A stretch of 64,000 bases of DNA from Paenibacillaceae bacterium. Lineage in GTDB: Bacteria; Bacillota; Bacilli; Paenibacillales; Paenibacillaceae. The stretch spans positions 124,001-188,000 of the forward strand of contig REGQ01000005.1 of assembly GCA_004134985.1 (NCBI GenBank). Direction: 5' to 3'. Of the stretch, positions 35,863 through 44,499 are shown piece by piece (position 1 is the stretch's first letter; every line of letters begins with the position of its first letter). The notes below the pieces were generated by a model. The model was given only the letters and a program-made list of their open reading frames with translations, searched no databases and was not told where the DNA came from. The position numbers were made by a program, and so were the translations under genes.

Positions 35863-35894
35863 AGCGCTGATGAGTGAGCGGCGCTCCTTTTTCA
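35863..35894 (+). terminator. Rho-independent terminator after the second SLH gene
   Basis: GGAGCGC at 35863 pairs with GCGCTCC at 35883-35889, followed by TTTTT. A short ACCAGACAG repeat lies just upstream near 35805. Confidence 0.8.
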
Positions 35895-35977
35895 GCAGAT
35901 GACAGGCCGCGGCGGGCGAACCTTTGAAAGGGGAAAAAAGCGTATAGTTCCGCTAATGGATACAAAAAGGCAAATTG

Positions 35978-36270
35978 CGATCCGGCAAGTTTCATCAGGG
36001 GGCATTACTGGTGGTGGCTGACAAACCGTCATGTCCCTTTGTTAAGGAGCTTTCTATTTCGTGGTTGTTCGTGTGGATCTTGCGCTAACGCTTGCCACAG
36101 CTCTTAATTGGCTTGAAATGACCCTTTTACAACTCTAACGCTGGCCACAGCGCTTATTCCCCCATAGCCGGTTAAAATCATGCGATTTTCTATAAATAAG
36201 GTGGCTCAGTTTCCTTACAATAATTTTGGGGCTGGATTTCCCTAAATAGCGCTGCTCATCAGCGTTAGAA
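35978..36270 (-). repeat. Dispersed intergenic repeat, copy B (with an extra internal module)
   Basis: Inverted relative to copy A at 15649-15780. The outer blocks (36184-36270 and 35978-36027) match copy A; between them about 155 bp are inserted. The insert carries two similar units, GCTAACGCTTGCCACAGCTC and CTAACGCTGGCCACAGCGCT, each resembling the hairpin motif at the outer end of the element (AACGCTGATGAGCAGCGCT). The whole lies between the SLH terminator and the sugar-binding gene. No coding frame of note runs through it. The rest of the 35770-36435 gap has only the terminator at 35863 and AT-rich sequence before 36436. Confidence 0.78.
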
Positions 36271-36435
36271 TTCCACAAGGCCACCCTTCGCTTTGATACA
36301 GCTACTTACAGGTTGAAGCCAACAAAGATATAAAGAAAACAAACCGACGATCTTGAATTTGTGTATAGCGGCCCGCACTTTATTAAGGAATAATGAAGAT
36401 ACATTAAATAAATTCCAAGAAATGGGGGATTCACA

Positions 36436-37812
36436 ATGAGCAGGACAAAGCTGATCTTGAGCGTAGTTATCATGTTAGCTTGTATCGTCAACCTTGCAGC
36501 CTGTGGAAACAGCAGCAACATAAAGGTAGCTTCGGACCCGCCTCAGCAATCAGACCCATCCGGCAATGACGCCAACAACAACAACAAGGACAAGGACAAG
36601 GATAAAGACAAGGGGAAAAAAGTAAAACTGACCTTCCAAATTCATTATTCGGACGAAACCTCGCCTCAGCACCTGGCAATGAAAAAGCTGGTCAATGATT
36701 ACACGGCCGCGCACGCCAACATAGAAATTGAGGTCGACGCGCTGAATATGGAGCAGCAAAAGCTCAAGCTGAAAACGCAAGCGGCTACGAATGATATGCC
36801 GGACATTACGGTCGTAAACCCCGGCGCACAAATGAAGCCGTTCGTTGACGGGAAGAAGCTGGCGCCGCTCAATGATATTTTGGATAAAGACGGCTTGAGG
36901 GAAACGTTCGTCTCCGGGGTGCTGGACTACTATACGTTTGACGACAATGTATATGGCCTGTCAGAGGGGAATGATATCGCAGTCATCTATTATAACAAGG
37001 AGTTGTTCGAGCAAGCGGACGTTGCTATTCCGACTACTTATGAAGAGATGGTGGAGTCAGCCAAAAAGCTGCGAGCCGTCGGCATTACACCAATGGTCAT
37101 CGGGGAGAAAGAAACGTGGACAGGGTCATTTTTCTTTATGAACATTGTGCTCCGTTTGGCGGGTCCGGGATTTTTGGAAGATGTGATGGAGAAAAATAAA
37201 ACGTTCAACGATCCGGTATTTGTACGCGCAATTGAAAAGATGCAGGACTTTATTCAGGCAGGAGGCTTCCAGGAGGGCGCTACCTCCATGGATTACAATA
37301 CCGCGGAAAATTTATTCGTCACCGGCAAAGCGGCGATGTACTTTATGGGATCATGGGCGGTAGGCACGATGGAAAACTCGGATATTAAAGATAAAATCGG
37401 TATTTTCAAATTCCCAACGGTTGACGGCAAAGGCAGCCCTGACGAATATATGCTTGCTCCTGGCCTTGGCTATTGCATTGCGGCAGGATCGAAACATATT
37501 GAGGAAGCGAAGGCGTTTTTGCACTACTATATGACGAACTATCCGAAAGTGATGTTCGAACTGAAGAGTGCGGTCGGCATCGCCCAACTGGTGGACGGCG
37601 ACTTTACAGCAGCGGGTTATTCGCAGGCGGCCATGGAGGTGCTGGACTTGTTTAAAACCGTCAAAGGCGGTGACATTGCCTTCGATAATACGATTGATCC
37701 GAGCACGACCCAGGTTCATTTGAATAGTTTGCAAAATCTGTTCGTCTCGGATATTGCTGCAAGTGAGCTGGCACAAGAGCATCAGAATGCATTCCAGGCT
37801 AACAATCCTTAA
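36436..37812 (+). CDS. Extracellular sugar-binding lipoprotein (family 1 solute-binding)
   Basis: 458 residues with lipobox NLAACG (Cys23). A low-complexity linker of Asn and Lys-Asp repeats (NNNNKDKDKDKDKGKK) separates the anchor from the binding domain, coded by AAGGAC-type triplet repeats. The domain has FQIHYSDETSPQHLAMKK, LKTQAATNDMPDITVVNPGAQ, VYGLSEGNDIAVIYYNKELF and AENLFVTGKAAMYFMGSW, the pattern of MalE/UgpB-like proteins for oligosaccharides. The two following permease genes complete the importer; no ATPase gene is linked. Confidence 0.92.
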   Translation: MSRTKLILSVVIMLACIVNLAACGNSSNIKVASDPPQQSDPSGNDANNNNKDKDKDKDKGKKVKLTFQIHYSDETSPQHLAMKKLVNDYTAAHANIEIEVDALNMEQQKLKLKTQAATNDMPDITVVNPGAQMKPFVDGKKLAPLNDILDKDGLRETFVSGVLDYYTFDDNVYGLSEGNDIAVIYYNKELFEQADVAIPTTYEEMVESAKKLRAVGITPMVIGEKETWTGSFFFMNIVLRLAGPGFLEDVMEKNKTFNDPVFVRAIEKMQDFIQAGGFQEGATSMDYNTAENLFVTGKAAMYFMGSWAVGTMENSDIKDKIGIFKFPTVDGKGSPDEYMLAPGLGYCIAAGSKHIEEAKAFLHYYMTNYPKVMFELKSAVGIAQLVDGDFTAAGYSQAAMEVLDLFKTVKGGDIAFDNTIDPSTTQVHLNSLQNLFVSDIAASELAQEHQNAFQANNP

Positions 37813-37836
37813 GGCGACTATTAAGGCAGCGGGCAG

Positions 37837-37860
37837 CGGGAGCCGACAGCAAGGCTCCCG
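37837..37860 (+). other. Intercistronic hairpin between the binding-protein and permease genes
   Basis: CGGGAGCC pairs with GGCTCCCG around GACAGCAA, without a U-run. The position, 25 bp after the stop, fits an mRNA-stabilising or partially terminating hairpin that favours binding-protein expression. Confidence 0.55.
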
Positions 37861-37886
37861 TTGCCGACAGAAAAGGAGTTATTGTT

Positions 37887-38777
37887 ATGAACATGCTGAG
37901 GGTATCCCGCAAGACAATCGCCCTATTCGTCCTCCCATGCTTGCTCTTATATCTGCTGTTCGTATTTATGCCGATTATCGTCTCCATGTATTATGCATTA
38001 ATGCAATGGGATGGGATGACCGATGCCAAGTTTGTGGGGCTGCATAACTTCAAAGTGATGTTCACGCTTGATCCCGTATTCTGGCCCGCTGTCCGCAGAG
38101 CATTGTTATTTTCGCTGTTTTCCATGGCCGAGATCCCCTTTGCCTTATGGATTGCCATTCTGCTCAGCCGGCGTATTCGCCGCCCCAACTTCCTTATATC
38201 GAGTTACTTTCTCCCCGTCATTCTTTCTGTCGTTGTCGTCGGGCAGCTGTGGAAATCGATTTACAATCCCGCCTCTTACGGGGGACTGCTGAACAAGCTG
38301 CTGGAGAGTGTAGGACTTGCAAGCTGGACTCACACCTGGCTCGCTGAACCTGGGCTGGCGATGTATGCGATTTTTGTCGTGTCGCTCTGGCAGTATTTGG
38401 GCTATCACATTATGATTCAGTTCACAGGAGTGCAGAATATACCGCATGATATTTACGAAGCTGCCAAAATTGACGGGGCCGAGGGCTTCAAAGCAGACCG
38501 CTACATTACGTTCCCCCTTGTGGCGCCAGTATTTAAAATATCCATGGTACTGGCCATTATCGGCTCGCTGAATGCGTTCGACATGATTATTGTCATGACG
38601 GGCGGAGGGCCGGGCAATGCGACGGACGTTATCTCGACGCTCATGTACAACAAGACCTTCTTGTCATTGGAATATGGCTATGGCAGCGCATTATCCGTCT
38701 TCTTAGTTGCGGAGAGCCTGGTTGCCACCGTCCTATTAAATGCTTTGTTCAAACGGTATGAGAATTCGGCGTCTTAA
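37887..38777 (+). CDS. Sugar ABC transporter permease (MalF/UgpA-like)
   Basis: 296 residues with six membrane segments. IPHDIYEAAKIDGAEGFKADRY is the EAA loop that docks onto the ATPase; PCLLLYLLFVFMPIIVSMYY at the N-terminus and GGGPGNATDVISTLMYNKTF near the end are typical of the MalF/UgpA class. AAAGGAG lies nine bases before the ATG. It pairs with the permease at 38795. Confidence 0.93.
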   Translation: MNMLRVSRKTIALFVLPCLLLYLLFVFMPIIVSMYYALMQWDGMTDAKFVGLHNFKVMFTLDPVFWPAVRRALLFSLFSMAEIPFALWIAILLSRRIRRPNFLISSYFLPVILSVVVVGQLWKSIYNPASYGGLLNKLLESVGLASWTHTWLAEPGLAMYAIFVVSLWQYLGYHIMIQFTGVQNIPHDIYEAAKIDGAEGFKADRYITFPLVAPVFKISMVLAIIGSLNAFDMIIVMTGGGPGNATDVISTLMYNKTFLSLEYGYGSALSVFLVAESLVATVLLNALFKRYENSAS

Positions 38778-38794
38778 TTCAGGAGGAGAATACA

Positions 38795-39616
38795 ATGCGC
38801 ATGCAAAAAATTGGCGTCGGCCTGCTACTATCTGTGCTGCTCGTGACACAGCTGTATCCCCTTCTTTGGCTGCTGCTGTATTCCTTTAAAACGAATGAGG
38901 AAATTTTATCTGGCGCATTCTTTGCCCTGCCTGATGTGATGAAATGGAGCAACTACAGCGATGCGTATTTCAAAGGGAATTATGTGCGAAATTTGTTTAA
39001 CAGCTTGTTTGTAACGGGTTCGACGCTCACAGTAACGCTGCTGCTTAGCTCGATGGTCGGCTATGCCATCGCCCGCTTCAAGTGGCGCTGGAGCAAATCT
39101 GTACTGCTTATTTTTATTGTAGGCATGATGATTCCAACGCAATCGACCTTGCTCCCGCTTGTTGTTTTGTTTCGAAAGCTGCATGTGACCGATACGTACT
39201 TATCGATGATTTTGCCGTACATTGCTTTTTCTCTTCCATTAGCCGTGTTTATTCTGACGGGCTTCTTTCGAACGATTCCTCACGAACTGGAGGAGTCGGC
39301 ATCTATGGACGGCGCATCCGTCTATGGTGTGTTTGTTCGCATTATGGTGCCGATATCCATACCGCCGATTGTGACGGTGACGATCCTTACTTTTATATCC
39401 ATTTGGAATGAGTACATTATGGCAGCTACCTTCATATCCAGTCCTGCGCTCAAAACACTGCCGTTTGGTATATATAGCTTTGTTAGCAAGTATTCTACCA
39501 ACTTTGGAGCGATTGGCGCTTATTTGGTGCTCGGGGCGATTCCGGTTTTAATGGTTTATTTTACACTTGCCGAGAAGATTACCAAAGGGATGATCGCCGG
39601 AGCGGTGAAAGGGTAG
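38795..39616 (+). CDS. Sugar ABC transporter permease (MalG/UgpE-like)
   Basis: 273 residues with six membrane segments. The EAA loop reads HELEESASMDGASVYGVFVRI, and PSILL-type segments such as LILPYIAFSLPLAVFILTGFF are not far from the usual form (here SMILPYIAFSLPLAV). VKG ends the protein as in many carbohydrate permeases. AGGAGGA lies upstream of the ATG. With the genes at 36436 and 37887 it completes a MalEFG-like set. The ATPase at 60731 is a plausible shared partner. Confidence 0.93.
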   Translation: MRMQKIGVGLLLSVLLVTQLYPLLWLLLYSFKTNEEILSGAFFALPDVMKWSNYSDAYFKGNYVRNLFNSLFVTGSTLTVTLLLSSMVGYAIARFKWRWSKSVLLIFIVGMMIPTQSTLLPLVVLFRKLHVTDTYLSMILPYIAFSLPLAVFILTGFFRTIPHELEESASMDGASVYGVFVRIMVPISIPPIVTVTILTFISIWNEYIMAATFISSPALKTLPFGIYSFVSKYSTNFGAIGAYLVLGAIPVLMVYFTLAEKITKGMIAGAVKG

Positions 39617-39718
39617 GGAAAGGCTAGGGGAAATCACAAAAACAATGAGTGCATCCATATTTTGGGCATGATATGATGCTGGTAGAGGTGAAAGCCGTTT
39701 TTAGCAGGGGGATGCGCT

Positions 39719-41569
39719 ATGAAAATCCGCTTTAATTCGCTTAGCGTCCGATTATTCATCTTATTTTTTATTTGCTCGCTCATTCTGCTCATTCTGCTAA
39801 CTGCCACCTATTACAAGCGATCTACCGCGCAGATTAATGTCAAGGTTGGGGAAATCGCCCTCAAAAATGTCTCGCAAGCCAGTGAACATCTTGATTTCTT
39901 GCTTAAGAGCTATATCAGCTTGTCCAAATCGGTCATTGGAAATCCCGACATTCAACGACTGATTGCTCGCGGGGAGACGAACCCTGCCCTACAAACGATT
40001 AATGAACGCACCATTACGAACGTGCTGGGGGCGATCTACTATTCCTGGGATGATGTCGCAGGCATTCATGTGATCAGCAATGAGGGCGCAGTGTACAGCT
40101 ATGGCAGCAAAATGACACAGGTGATCGATACGAGCTGGCCCGGACGGGACTGGTATGACGCCTTGCGCCGTTCCAATGGCGATATGGTCTGGCTTGGAAT
40201 AAAACCGCAATCGATTATCGACTTGAATGAACGGCAGCCAGTGTTTGCTTTCGGCAGACAATTGTTCGATCTGAACCAGACTCGTCCGATCGGCATCGTG
40301 CTGGTGGAGATGCGGTCCACGATGATCCAAAATATTTTAGCCAATTTGAACATTGCCGGCAATGGCAGCCAGTATATTATCGATAGGGACAACGCGCTGG
40401 TTGCGATGAGTGAGGCGGTGCTTACAAGTGAGCTAGCCATTGATCCCTGGCACCAGCTCAAAGAGGACGAATATGGAGCAATCATCGAGAAGAACGAGCA
40501 CTTCATTGTGCTTGCCAAGCAGAAGCAGGCCGAGTGGTCCATTGTCAGCATAACGCCCAAAACGGAAGTGATGGCCGAGGTTAATGAGACGACGCAGTTT
40601 TTGCTCATGATGCTGACCATTCTAGTTGTGCTGTCACTGGGACTGGCCTTGTTTATTTCAAAAACGATTTCTGCCCCGGTAAAGCAGGTAATTCGTGAAA
40701 TGCGCCATGTGGAGCGGGGTAATTTCGATATTATGCTCCAGGTGAAGTCCTTTGATGAAATCAATGTGCTGGCCGCGGGGTTTAACCGGATGGTGAATCG
40801 GATTAACAGCTTGGTAGAGCGGGTACGCACCGTTTCGGAAAGTGAAAAGAATGCGGAAATTCATAGCTTGCAATCGCAGGTCAACCCCCATTTTCTATAC
40901 AATACGCTGGACATGATCTACTGGATGCTGGATGAGAAGGATAATGAGCGTCTTGGCGATGTCATTCTTGCCCTCTCGCGAATGTTTCGTTACAGCAGCA
41001 GCTGGGAAGAAACCTCAGGCATTACACTTCATGATGAATTAGAGCAGATTGAGAGCTATATGTTTATTATCCAGACCAAAATAGGCGACAGCCTTCGTTA
41101 TGAGACGAATATTGAAGAGCGCTGGCTTGCCATGAAGCTGCCCAAAATGTGCTTGCAGCCGATTGTTGAGAACGCCGTCATTTATGGCCTGCACAATCTG
41201 GAGGATGACCGCGAAGGTGTAATCCGTATCGAAACTGAGCAGCAAGACCAGTATATGTTTATCCATATTACAGATAATGGGGAAGGAATGACAGAGCCAA
41301 AGCTCCAGCAATTGACCGAATCACTCTGGCAGATTACGAAACAGATTGCATCCCGGCAGTTGGCTATAGATGATCAGTCGGATAAAGCGGGGCTGCTGCT
41401 TTCCAGCATGCCCTCGAAGGAGTCGTTAAGCGGTATCGGGCTTGAAAATGTTCACCGCAGGCTGGCGCTTCGATTCGGGGCGGAATACGGTCTGCGCCTG
41501 CGAAGCGTAGAAGGGCAGGGGACCCGGGTTACAATCGCCGTCCCTTATTTGCATGAATCCTATCAATAG
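39719..41569 (+). CDS. Sensor histidine kinase (YesM-like), module 2
   Basis: 616 residues. Membrane helix about 9-32, extracellular Cache-type domain (about 45-290; includes GNGSQYIIDRDNALVAMSE), second helix about 293-315, HAMP domain, His391 in VNPHFLYNTLDMIYW, and HATPase motifs (CLQPIVENAVIYG, HITDNGEGM, GIGLENVHRRL). It lies 102 bp after the permease genes and is followed by its response regulator after 16 bp, in the order transporter-kinase-regulator, opposite to modules 1 and 3. It presumably senses the sugar imported by the linked transporter. Confidence 0.92.
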   Translation: MKIRFNSLSVRLFILFFICSLILLILLTATYYKRSTAQINVKVGEIALKNVSQASEHLDFLLKSYISLSKSVIGNPDIQRLIARGETNPALQTINERTITNVLGAIYYSWDDVAGIHVISNEGAVYSYGSKMTQVIDTSWPGRDWYDALRRSNGDMVWLGIKPQSIIDLNERQPVFAFGRQLFDLNQTRPIGIVLVEMRSTMIQNILANLNIAGNGSQYIIDRDNALVAMSEAVLTSELAIDPWHQLKEDEYGAIIEKNEHFIVLAKQKQAEWSIVSITPKTEVMAEVNETTQFLLMMLTILVVLSLGLALFISKTISAPVKQVIREMRHVERGNFDIMLQVKSFDEINVLAAGFNRMVNRINSLVERVRTVSESEKNAEIHSLQSQVNPHFLYNTLDMIYWMLDEKDNERLGDVILALSRMFRYSSSWEETSGITLHDELEQIESYMFIIQTKIGDSLRYETNIEERWLAMKLPKMCLQPIVENAVIYGLHNLEDDREGVIRIETEQQDQYMFIHITDNGEGMTEPKLQQLTESLWQITKQIASRQLAIDDQSDKAGLLLSSMPSKESLSGIGLENVHRRLALRFGAEYGLRLRSVEGQGTRVTIAVPYLHESYQ

Positions 41570-41585
41570 ACAAGGGGGAGAACTC

Positions 41586-42356
41586 TTGAACATATTGATT
41601 ATCGATGATGAGAAGTTCATTCGGGAAGGTGTAAAGCGGACGATTGCCTCTGCATTTTCAGACGCGAACATTCGGATTGCCGGGTCAGCTCACGAAGCGG
41701 TCGATCTGATCGAGGCCACTATGATGGATATCATCCTCCTTGATATTAAGATGCCGGGGATGAGCGGGCTGGAGCTGCTGGGACAGTATCGGAAGCTTAA
41801 CCAACGTACGAAATGGATTGTGATCTCGGCGTATTCGGATTTTTATTTTGCACAAGAGGCGCTGCGCTGCGGAGCCAGGGATTATCTGCTTAAACCAGTA
41901 GGCAAGCCGAAGCTGCAGCAGCTTATTACCGAGATGCAGCTGGAAATCCAGGAGGAACGAAAGGAAGAGAGCCAGAGGCTGTCGGCAAATCACTTGAGCG
42001 AGCTATTGGAAGAACCGGGCAAGGAGCCTGATTTGATCGACATTGCGATGCAATATATCCAAGCTAACTTCGATGATAATCTCACCCTGGAAAAGGTAGC
42101 CGCTACCATCTATCTTAATCCGGTTTATTTCAGTCAATTGTTCAAGCAGAAGACGGGGCGGGGATTTAAGGATTATGTGATCGAGCTGCGGATGAACAGA
42201 GCGAAGAAGCTGCTTGAGAAGCCGAGACTGCGCGTCTCCGATGTGGCCGAGAGGGTCGGCTATCAGGATATGCGATACTTCACCCAGGTATTTCGCAAAA
42301 CGTTTTGCATCACGCCTACGGAATATCGGAAAGGCCTCGGTTTGCAGCAGACCTGA
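41586..42356 (+). CDS. Response regulator with AraC DNA-binding domain (YesN-like, short), module 2
   Basis: 256 residues from TTG 41586, preceded by AAGGGGGAG; a longer reading would place the binding site inside the gene. Receiver 1-120 with Asp53 (IILLDIKMPGMSG) and LKPVG; the AraC double helix-turn-helix follows directly (LEKVAATIYLNPVYFSQLFKQKTG; VSDVAERVGYQDMRYFTQVFRK). It lacks the long middle domain of the other two regulators (548 and 544 residues) in this window. It is the last gene of the module, with a terminator at 42388. Confidence 0.92.
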   Translation: MNILIIDDEKFIREGVKRTIASAFSDANIRIAGSAHEAVDLIEATMMDIILLDIKMPGMSGLELLGQYRKLNQRTKWIVISAYSDFYFAQEALRCGARDYLLKPVGKPKLQQLITEMQLEIQEERKEESQRLSANHLSELLEEPGKEPDLIDIAMQYIQANFDDNLTLEKVAATIYLNPVYFSQLFKQKTGRGFKDYVIELRMNRAKKLLEKPRLRVSDVAERVGYQDMRYFTQVFRKTFCITPTEYRKGLGLQQT

Positions 42357-42387
42357 AAGCAGCATGATAAACGTCAGTATAACAATA

Positions 42388-42412
42388 GCCGCCCGTGATG
42401 GGCGGTTTTTTT
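42388..42412 (+). terminator. Rho-independent terminator after module 2
   Basis: GCCGCCC pairs with GGGCGG around GTGAT, followed by seven Ts. Confidence 0.85.
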
Positions 42413-42481
42413 GCGTGTGGCTGGCTTAGGGGCTGTCATGAGCGGGTTAATAATCGTCAAACGGCCAGGCCAAGCGGTTCA

Positions 42482-43003
42482 TCATGCTAATCTATTCGTA
42501 ATCTTCTCCAGCACTTTTCTTCCATGCCTCTCATGCACGCCTTCCATCTTATCTTGTTCAAGCGCTGCTTTTAGCGCGGCGCCGAGTATGACGCCGAGCG
42601 CTGATGCCTCTTCGTACCCCTGGTTGAGCGCTATACTGCTTAAATATTGGACAATATGATCAGGTTCATCCGAGGGGGGGGCGGCGGTCAGAATCTTCCC
42701 TGCTTTGATGCGCAGGACACCGTCATAGGCGGCAAGCAGCGCCGCTTGCAATGCCTGCTCAGGCAAAGCCTCAGCTGCTGCTTCCATCCGGTCAATGATT
42801 CTTTTGGTCAGATCGTCTCGTATAACTCCGAAGAAAACTTTTTTCGATTTGAAATGATGGTATAGCGAACCGATGGTTACTCCTGCTTCCGCAGCTACGC
42901 GGTCTACCTCTACTTGTTCATAACCGAACTCGGAAAATAGCCGTATTCCCGTTTGAATGAGCTTGGACTTGCTCGTTCCCGGTATCGGTATGCTTTCTCT
43001 CAC
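42482..43003 (-). CDS. TetR family transcriptional repressor
   Basis: 173 residues from GTG 43003, with GAGGTGA just upstream. N-terminal TetR helix-turn-helix: LIQTGIRLFSEFGYEQVEVDRVAAEAGVTIG then SLYHHFKSKKVFF. The C-terminal half is a helical ligand-binding domain with no recognisable ligand class. It is divergent from a VOC protein gene at 43230 whose promoter carries two matching palindromes, so it most likely represses that gene and perhaps itself. Confidence 0.92.
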   Translation of the reverse strand: MRESIPIPGTSKSKLIQTGIRLFSEFGYEQVEVDRVAAEAGVTIGSLYHHFKSKKVFFGVIRDDLTKRIIDRMEAAAEALPEQALQAALLAAYDGVLRIKAGKILTAAPPSDEPDHIVQYLSSIALNQGYEEASALGVILGAALKAALEQDKMEGVHERHGRKVLEKITNRLA

Positions 43004-43148
43004 TAATACTCACCTCTATTGCGCATTCAAAATACAGGAATCTTCGCTTATTATACATGACTTGAAAAGCGGAAAGAAGGTTTAATCCGTAATAGTGCTT
43101 TAAGCAAGTTCTTCTGTACTTGGACGGCGCGGTCGTTTAGGTTTAACG

Positions 43149-43177
43149 TTGACACAAATACATAACTGAGTTATGTT
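43149..43177 (+). promoter_or_regulatory. Sigma-A promoter of the VOC protein gene
   Basis: TTGACA at 43149-43154 and TATGTT at 43172-43177, 17 bp apart. The first TetR-type palindrome covers the spacer and -10, the second covers the expected transcript start. Confidence 0.7.
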
Positions 43178-43194
43178 TATTATAACATAGTTAT
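43162..43194. promoter_or_regulatory. Twin TetR operators (ATAAC-N3-GTTAT, two copies)
   Basis: ATAACTGAGTTAT at 43162-43174 and ATAACATAGTTAT at 43182-43194 have identical arms and are exactly 20 bp apart, about two helical turns, so two repressor dimers could bind one DNA face. They overlap the promoter at 43149 and lie 165-190 bp from the TetR start. Confidence 0.7.
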
Positions 43195-43229
43195 GATGCA
43201 TTTATTAATTTTATCAGGGAGTGAAGACA

Positions 43230-43580
43230 ATGCCAGGAACGCTTGTGTTTTATCTTGTACCAGTGAAAAATATGGAAGCTGCAAGACCGTTCTATCGGGA
43301 TGTGTTGGGGCTGGAGGAGTCATGGCGGGAGGGGGAGTCGACGACAGGGTTCAAATTGCCCGGAAGCGATGTTGAATTGATGGTAGATGAAGTTGCCGGT
43401 GTTGAATTTGATGCGGCCGGCCCGGTGTTTTTAATCGAATCCGTTGATGAGTTCTATGCCTTGAATAAAGAACAAATTATCTTTGTTGGGGAACCTGGAG
43501 AAACACCGGACGGAAAGATCGTAGCGGCCCGCGACGATTCCGGCAACGGTATTTACTTCACCGACCAGAGCAAATCCTAA
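43230..43580 (+). CDS. VOC (glyoxalase/bleomycin resistance) family protein
   Basis: 116 residues from ATG 43230 (AGGGAG eight bases upstream; the GTG three codons earlier lies too near it). The fold pattern LVFYLVPVKNMEAARPFYRDVLGL at the start and GKIVAARDDSGNGIYFTDQ at the end is that of single-domain VOC proteins, which form dimers and often bind a metal. Possible metal ligands are few: there are no histidines and only acidic residues, so a resistance or binding role without a classical metal site is possible. It is regulated by the divergent TetR gene. Confidence 0.85.
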   Translation: MPGTLVFYLVPVKNMEAARPFYRDVLGLEESWREGESTTGFKLPGSDVELMVDEVAGVEFDAAGPVFLIESVDEFYALNKEQIIFVGEPGETPDGKIVAARDDSGNGIYFTDQSKS

Positions 43581-43594
43581 TTATCACGATAACG

Positions 43595-43639
43595 ACATCT
43601 GCTATTTCCATTTCATAAGGAATAGCAGATGTTTTTTTA
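43595..43639 (+). terminator. Rho-independent terminator after the VOC gene
   Basis: ACATCTGCTATTTCC pairs with GGAATAGCAGATGT around a short loop, followed by TTTTTTTA. Confidence 0.85.
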
Positions 43640-43733
43640 TATTCAGGGTCTATCCAGCAATTGGAATTGTTATGTTGGATATTAGCGGGTGCAATAACAA
43701 TAATAAGAAAAACAATATAAAGAAGGTGACGGG

Positions 43734-44078
43734 ATGATCAAGTTTGTTTTGAAATGGCTTATTAACGGTGTTATTGTGGTCGCGATGCTCATGTTTTACG
43801 CGGACGTTTCCTTTATTAATGCAGCAATTACCGGTACTGTGCTGACACTTATCACTTATTATGTAGGGGATCAGCTTATATTGCGGTCAACGAACAATTC
43901 GGTTGCTACAATCTCTGATGCCGTTATGAGCTTTCTTATACTGTGGCTGTCCGCCAAAGAAATGGGATGGACGTTAAATATCGGGGAAATACTAATCATG
44001 ACTGCCATACTCTGCATAGCTGAATGGTTCTTACACCGGCATGTCTTTAAGGCTGATCTAGCAATGAGCACCGCATAA
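43734..44078 (+). CDS. DUF2512 family membrane protein (YndM-like)
   Basis: 114 residues with four membrane helices: LKWLINGVIVVAMLMFYADVS, AAITGTVLTLITYYVGDQL, SDAVMSFLILWLSA and LIMTAILCIAEWFLHRHVF. The ILRSTNN loop and WFLHRHV end are characteristic of DUF2512/YndM proteins of bacilli. No function is established for the family. The gene has a weak GGTG binding site and its own terminator at 44088. Confidence 0.82.
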   Translation: MIKFVLKWLINGVIVVAMLMFYADVSFINAAITGTVLTLITYYVGDQLILRSTNNSVATISDAVMSFLILWLSAKEMGWTLNIGEILIMTAILCIAEWFLHRHVFKADLAMSTA

Positions 44079-44087
44079 CTGCGCGGA

Positions 44088-44119
44088 GGCTATCCCGGCA
44101 TTTAAGGGATAGCCTTTTA
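44088..44119 (+). terminator. Rho-independent terminator after the DUF2512 gene
   Basis: GGCTATCCC (44088-44096) pairs with GGGATAGCC (44106-44114), followed by TTTTAT. Confidence 0.85.
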
Positions 44120-44345
44120 TAGTTGTTTTGTAAATATTAAATAGGAACCTGAAAATCAATGTTTGCCGCCTGCGAGAAAGACAGTGAAGGGGTGCAGGGA
44201 GGTTGGAAAAACGAAGTGGTCGCTTTTTAAAGCTGGATTTCAACCTTTTGAAAATCAGGATAAGAAATCCGGCTTTGAATGGCGATTGGAAACACCCTGC
44301 GAACCCGCAGCAGCATACTCGAGTCACGTGAAGCAATGATTTTGG

Positions 44346-44389
44346 TTTGGAGAAAATAAATATAAGTAAATAATTATATAGTTATTTAC
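44346..44389 (+). promoter_or_regulatory. ars promoter and ArsR operator
   Basis: The perfect inverted repeat GTAAATAA (44366-44373) and TTATTTAC (44382-44389) with an eight-base spacer fits ArsR-type operators. It overlaps a candidate promoter, TTTGGA at 44346-44351 and AATAAT at 44369-44374, 17 bp apart. The leader to arsR is about 120 nt. The 44120-44345 stretch before it holds nothing I can name. Confidence 0.6.
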
Positions 44390-44499
44390 AAGTGGGTGAA
44401 AGTATGCGAAGATAAGCTTGAAACGGGCTAAACGATGAATGTAAAGCAAACGAACTTGGAACTTACGGTCGTTGTTTGCTTGCTAAAGGAGTGAAGTCA

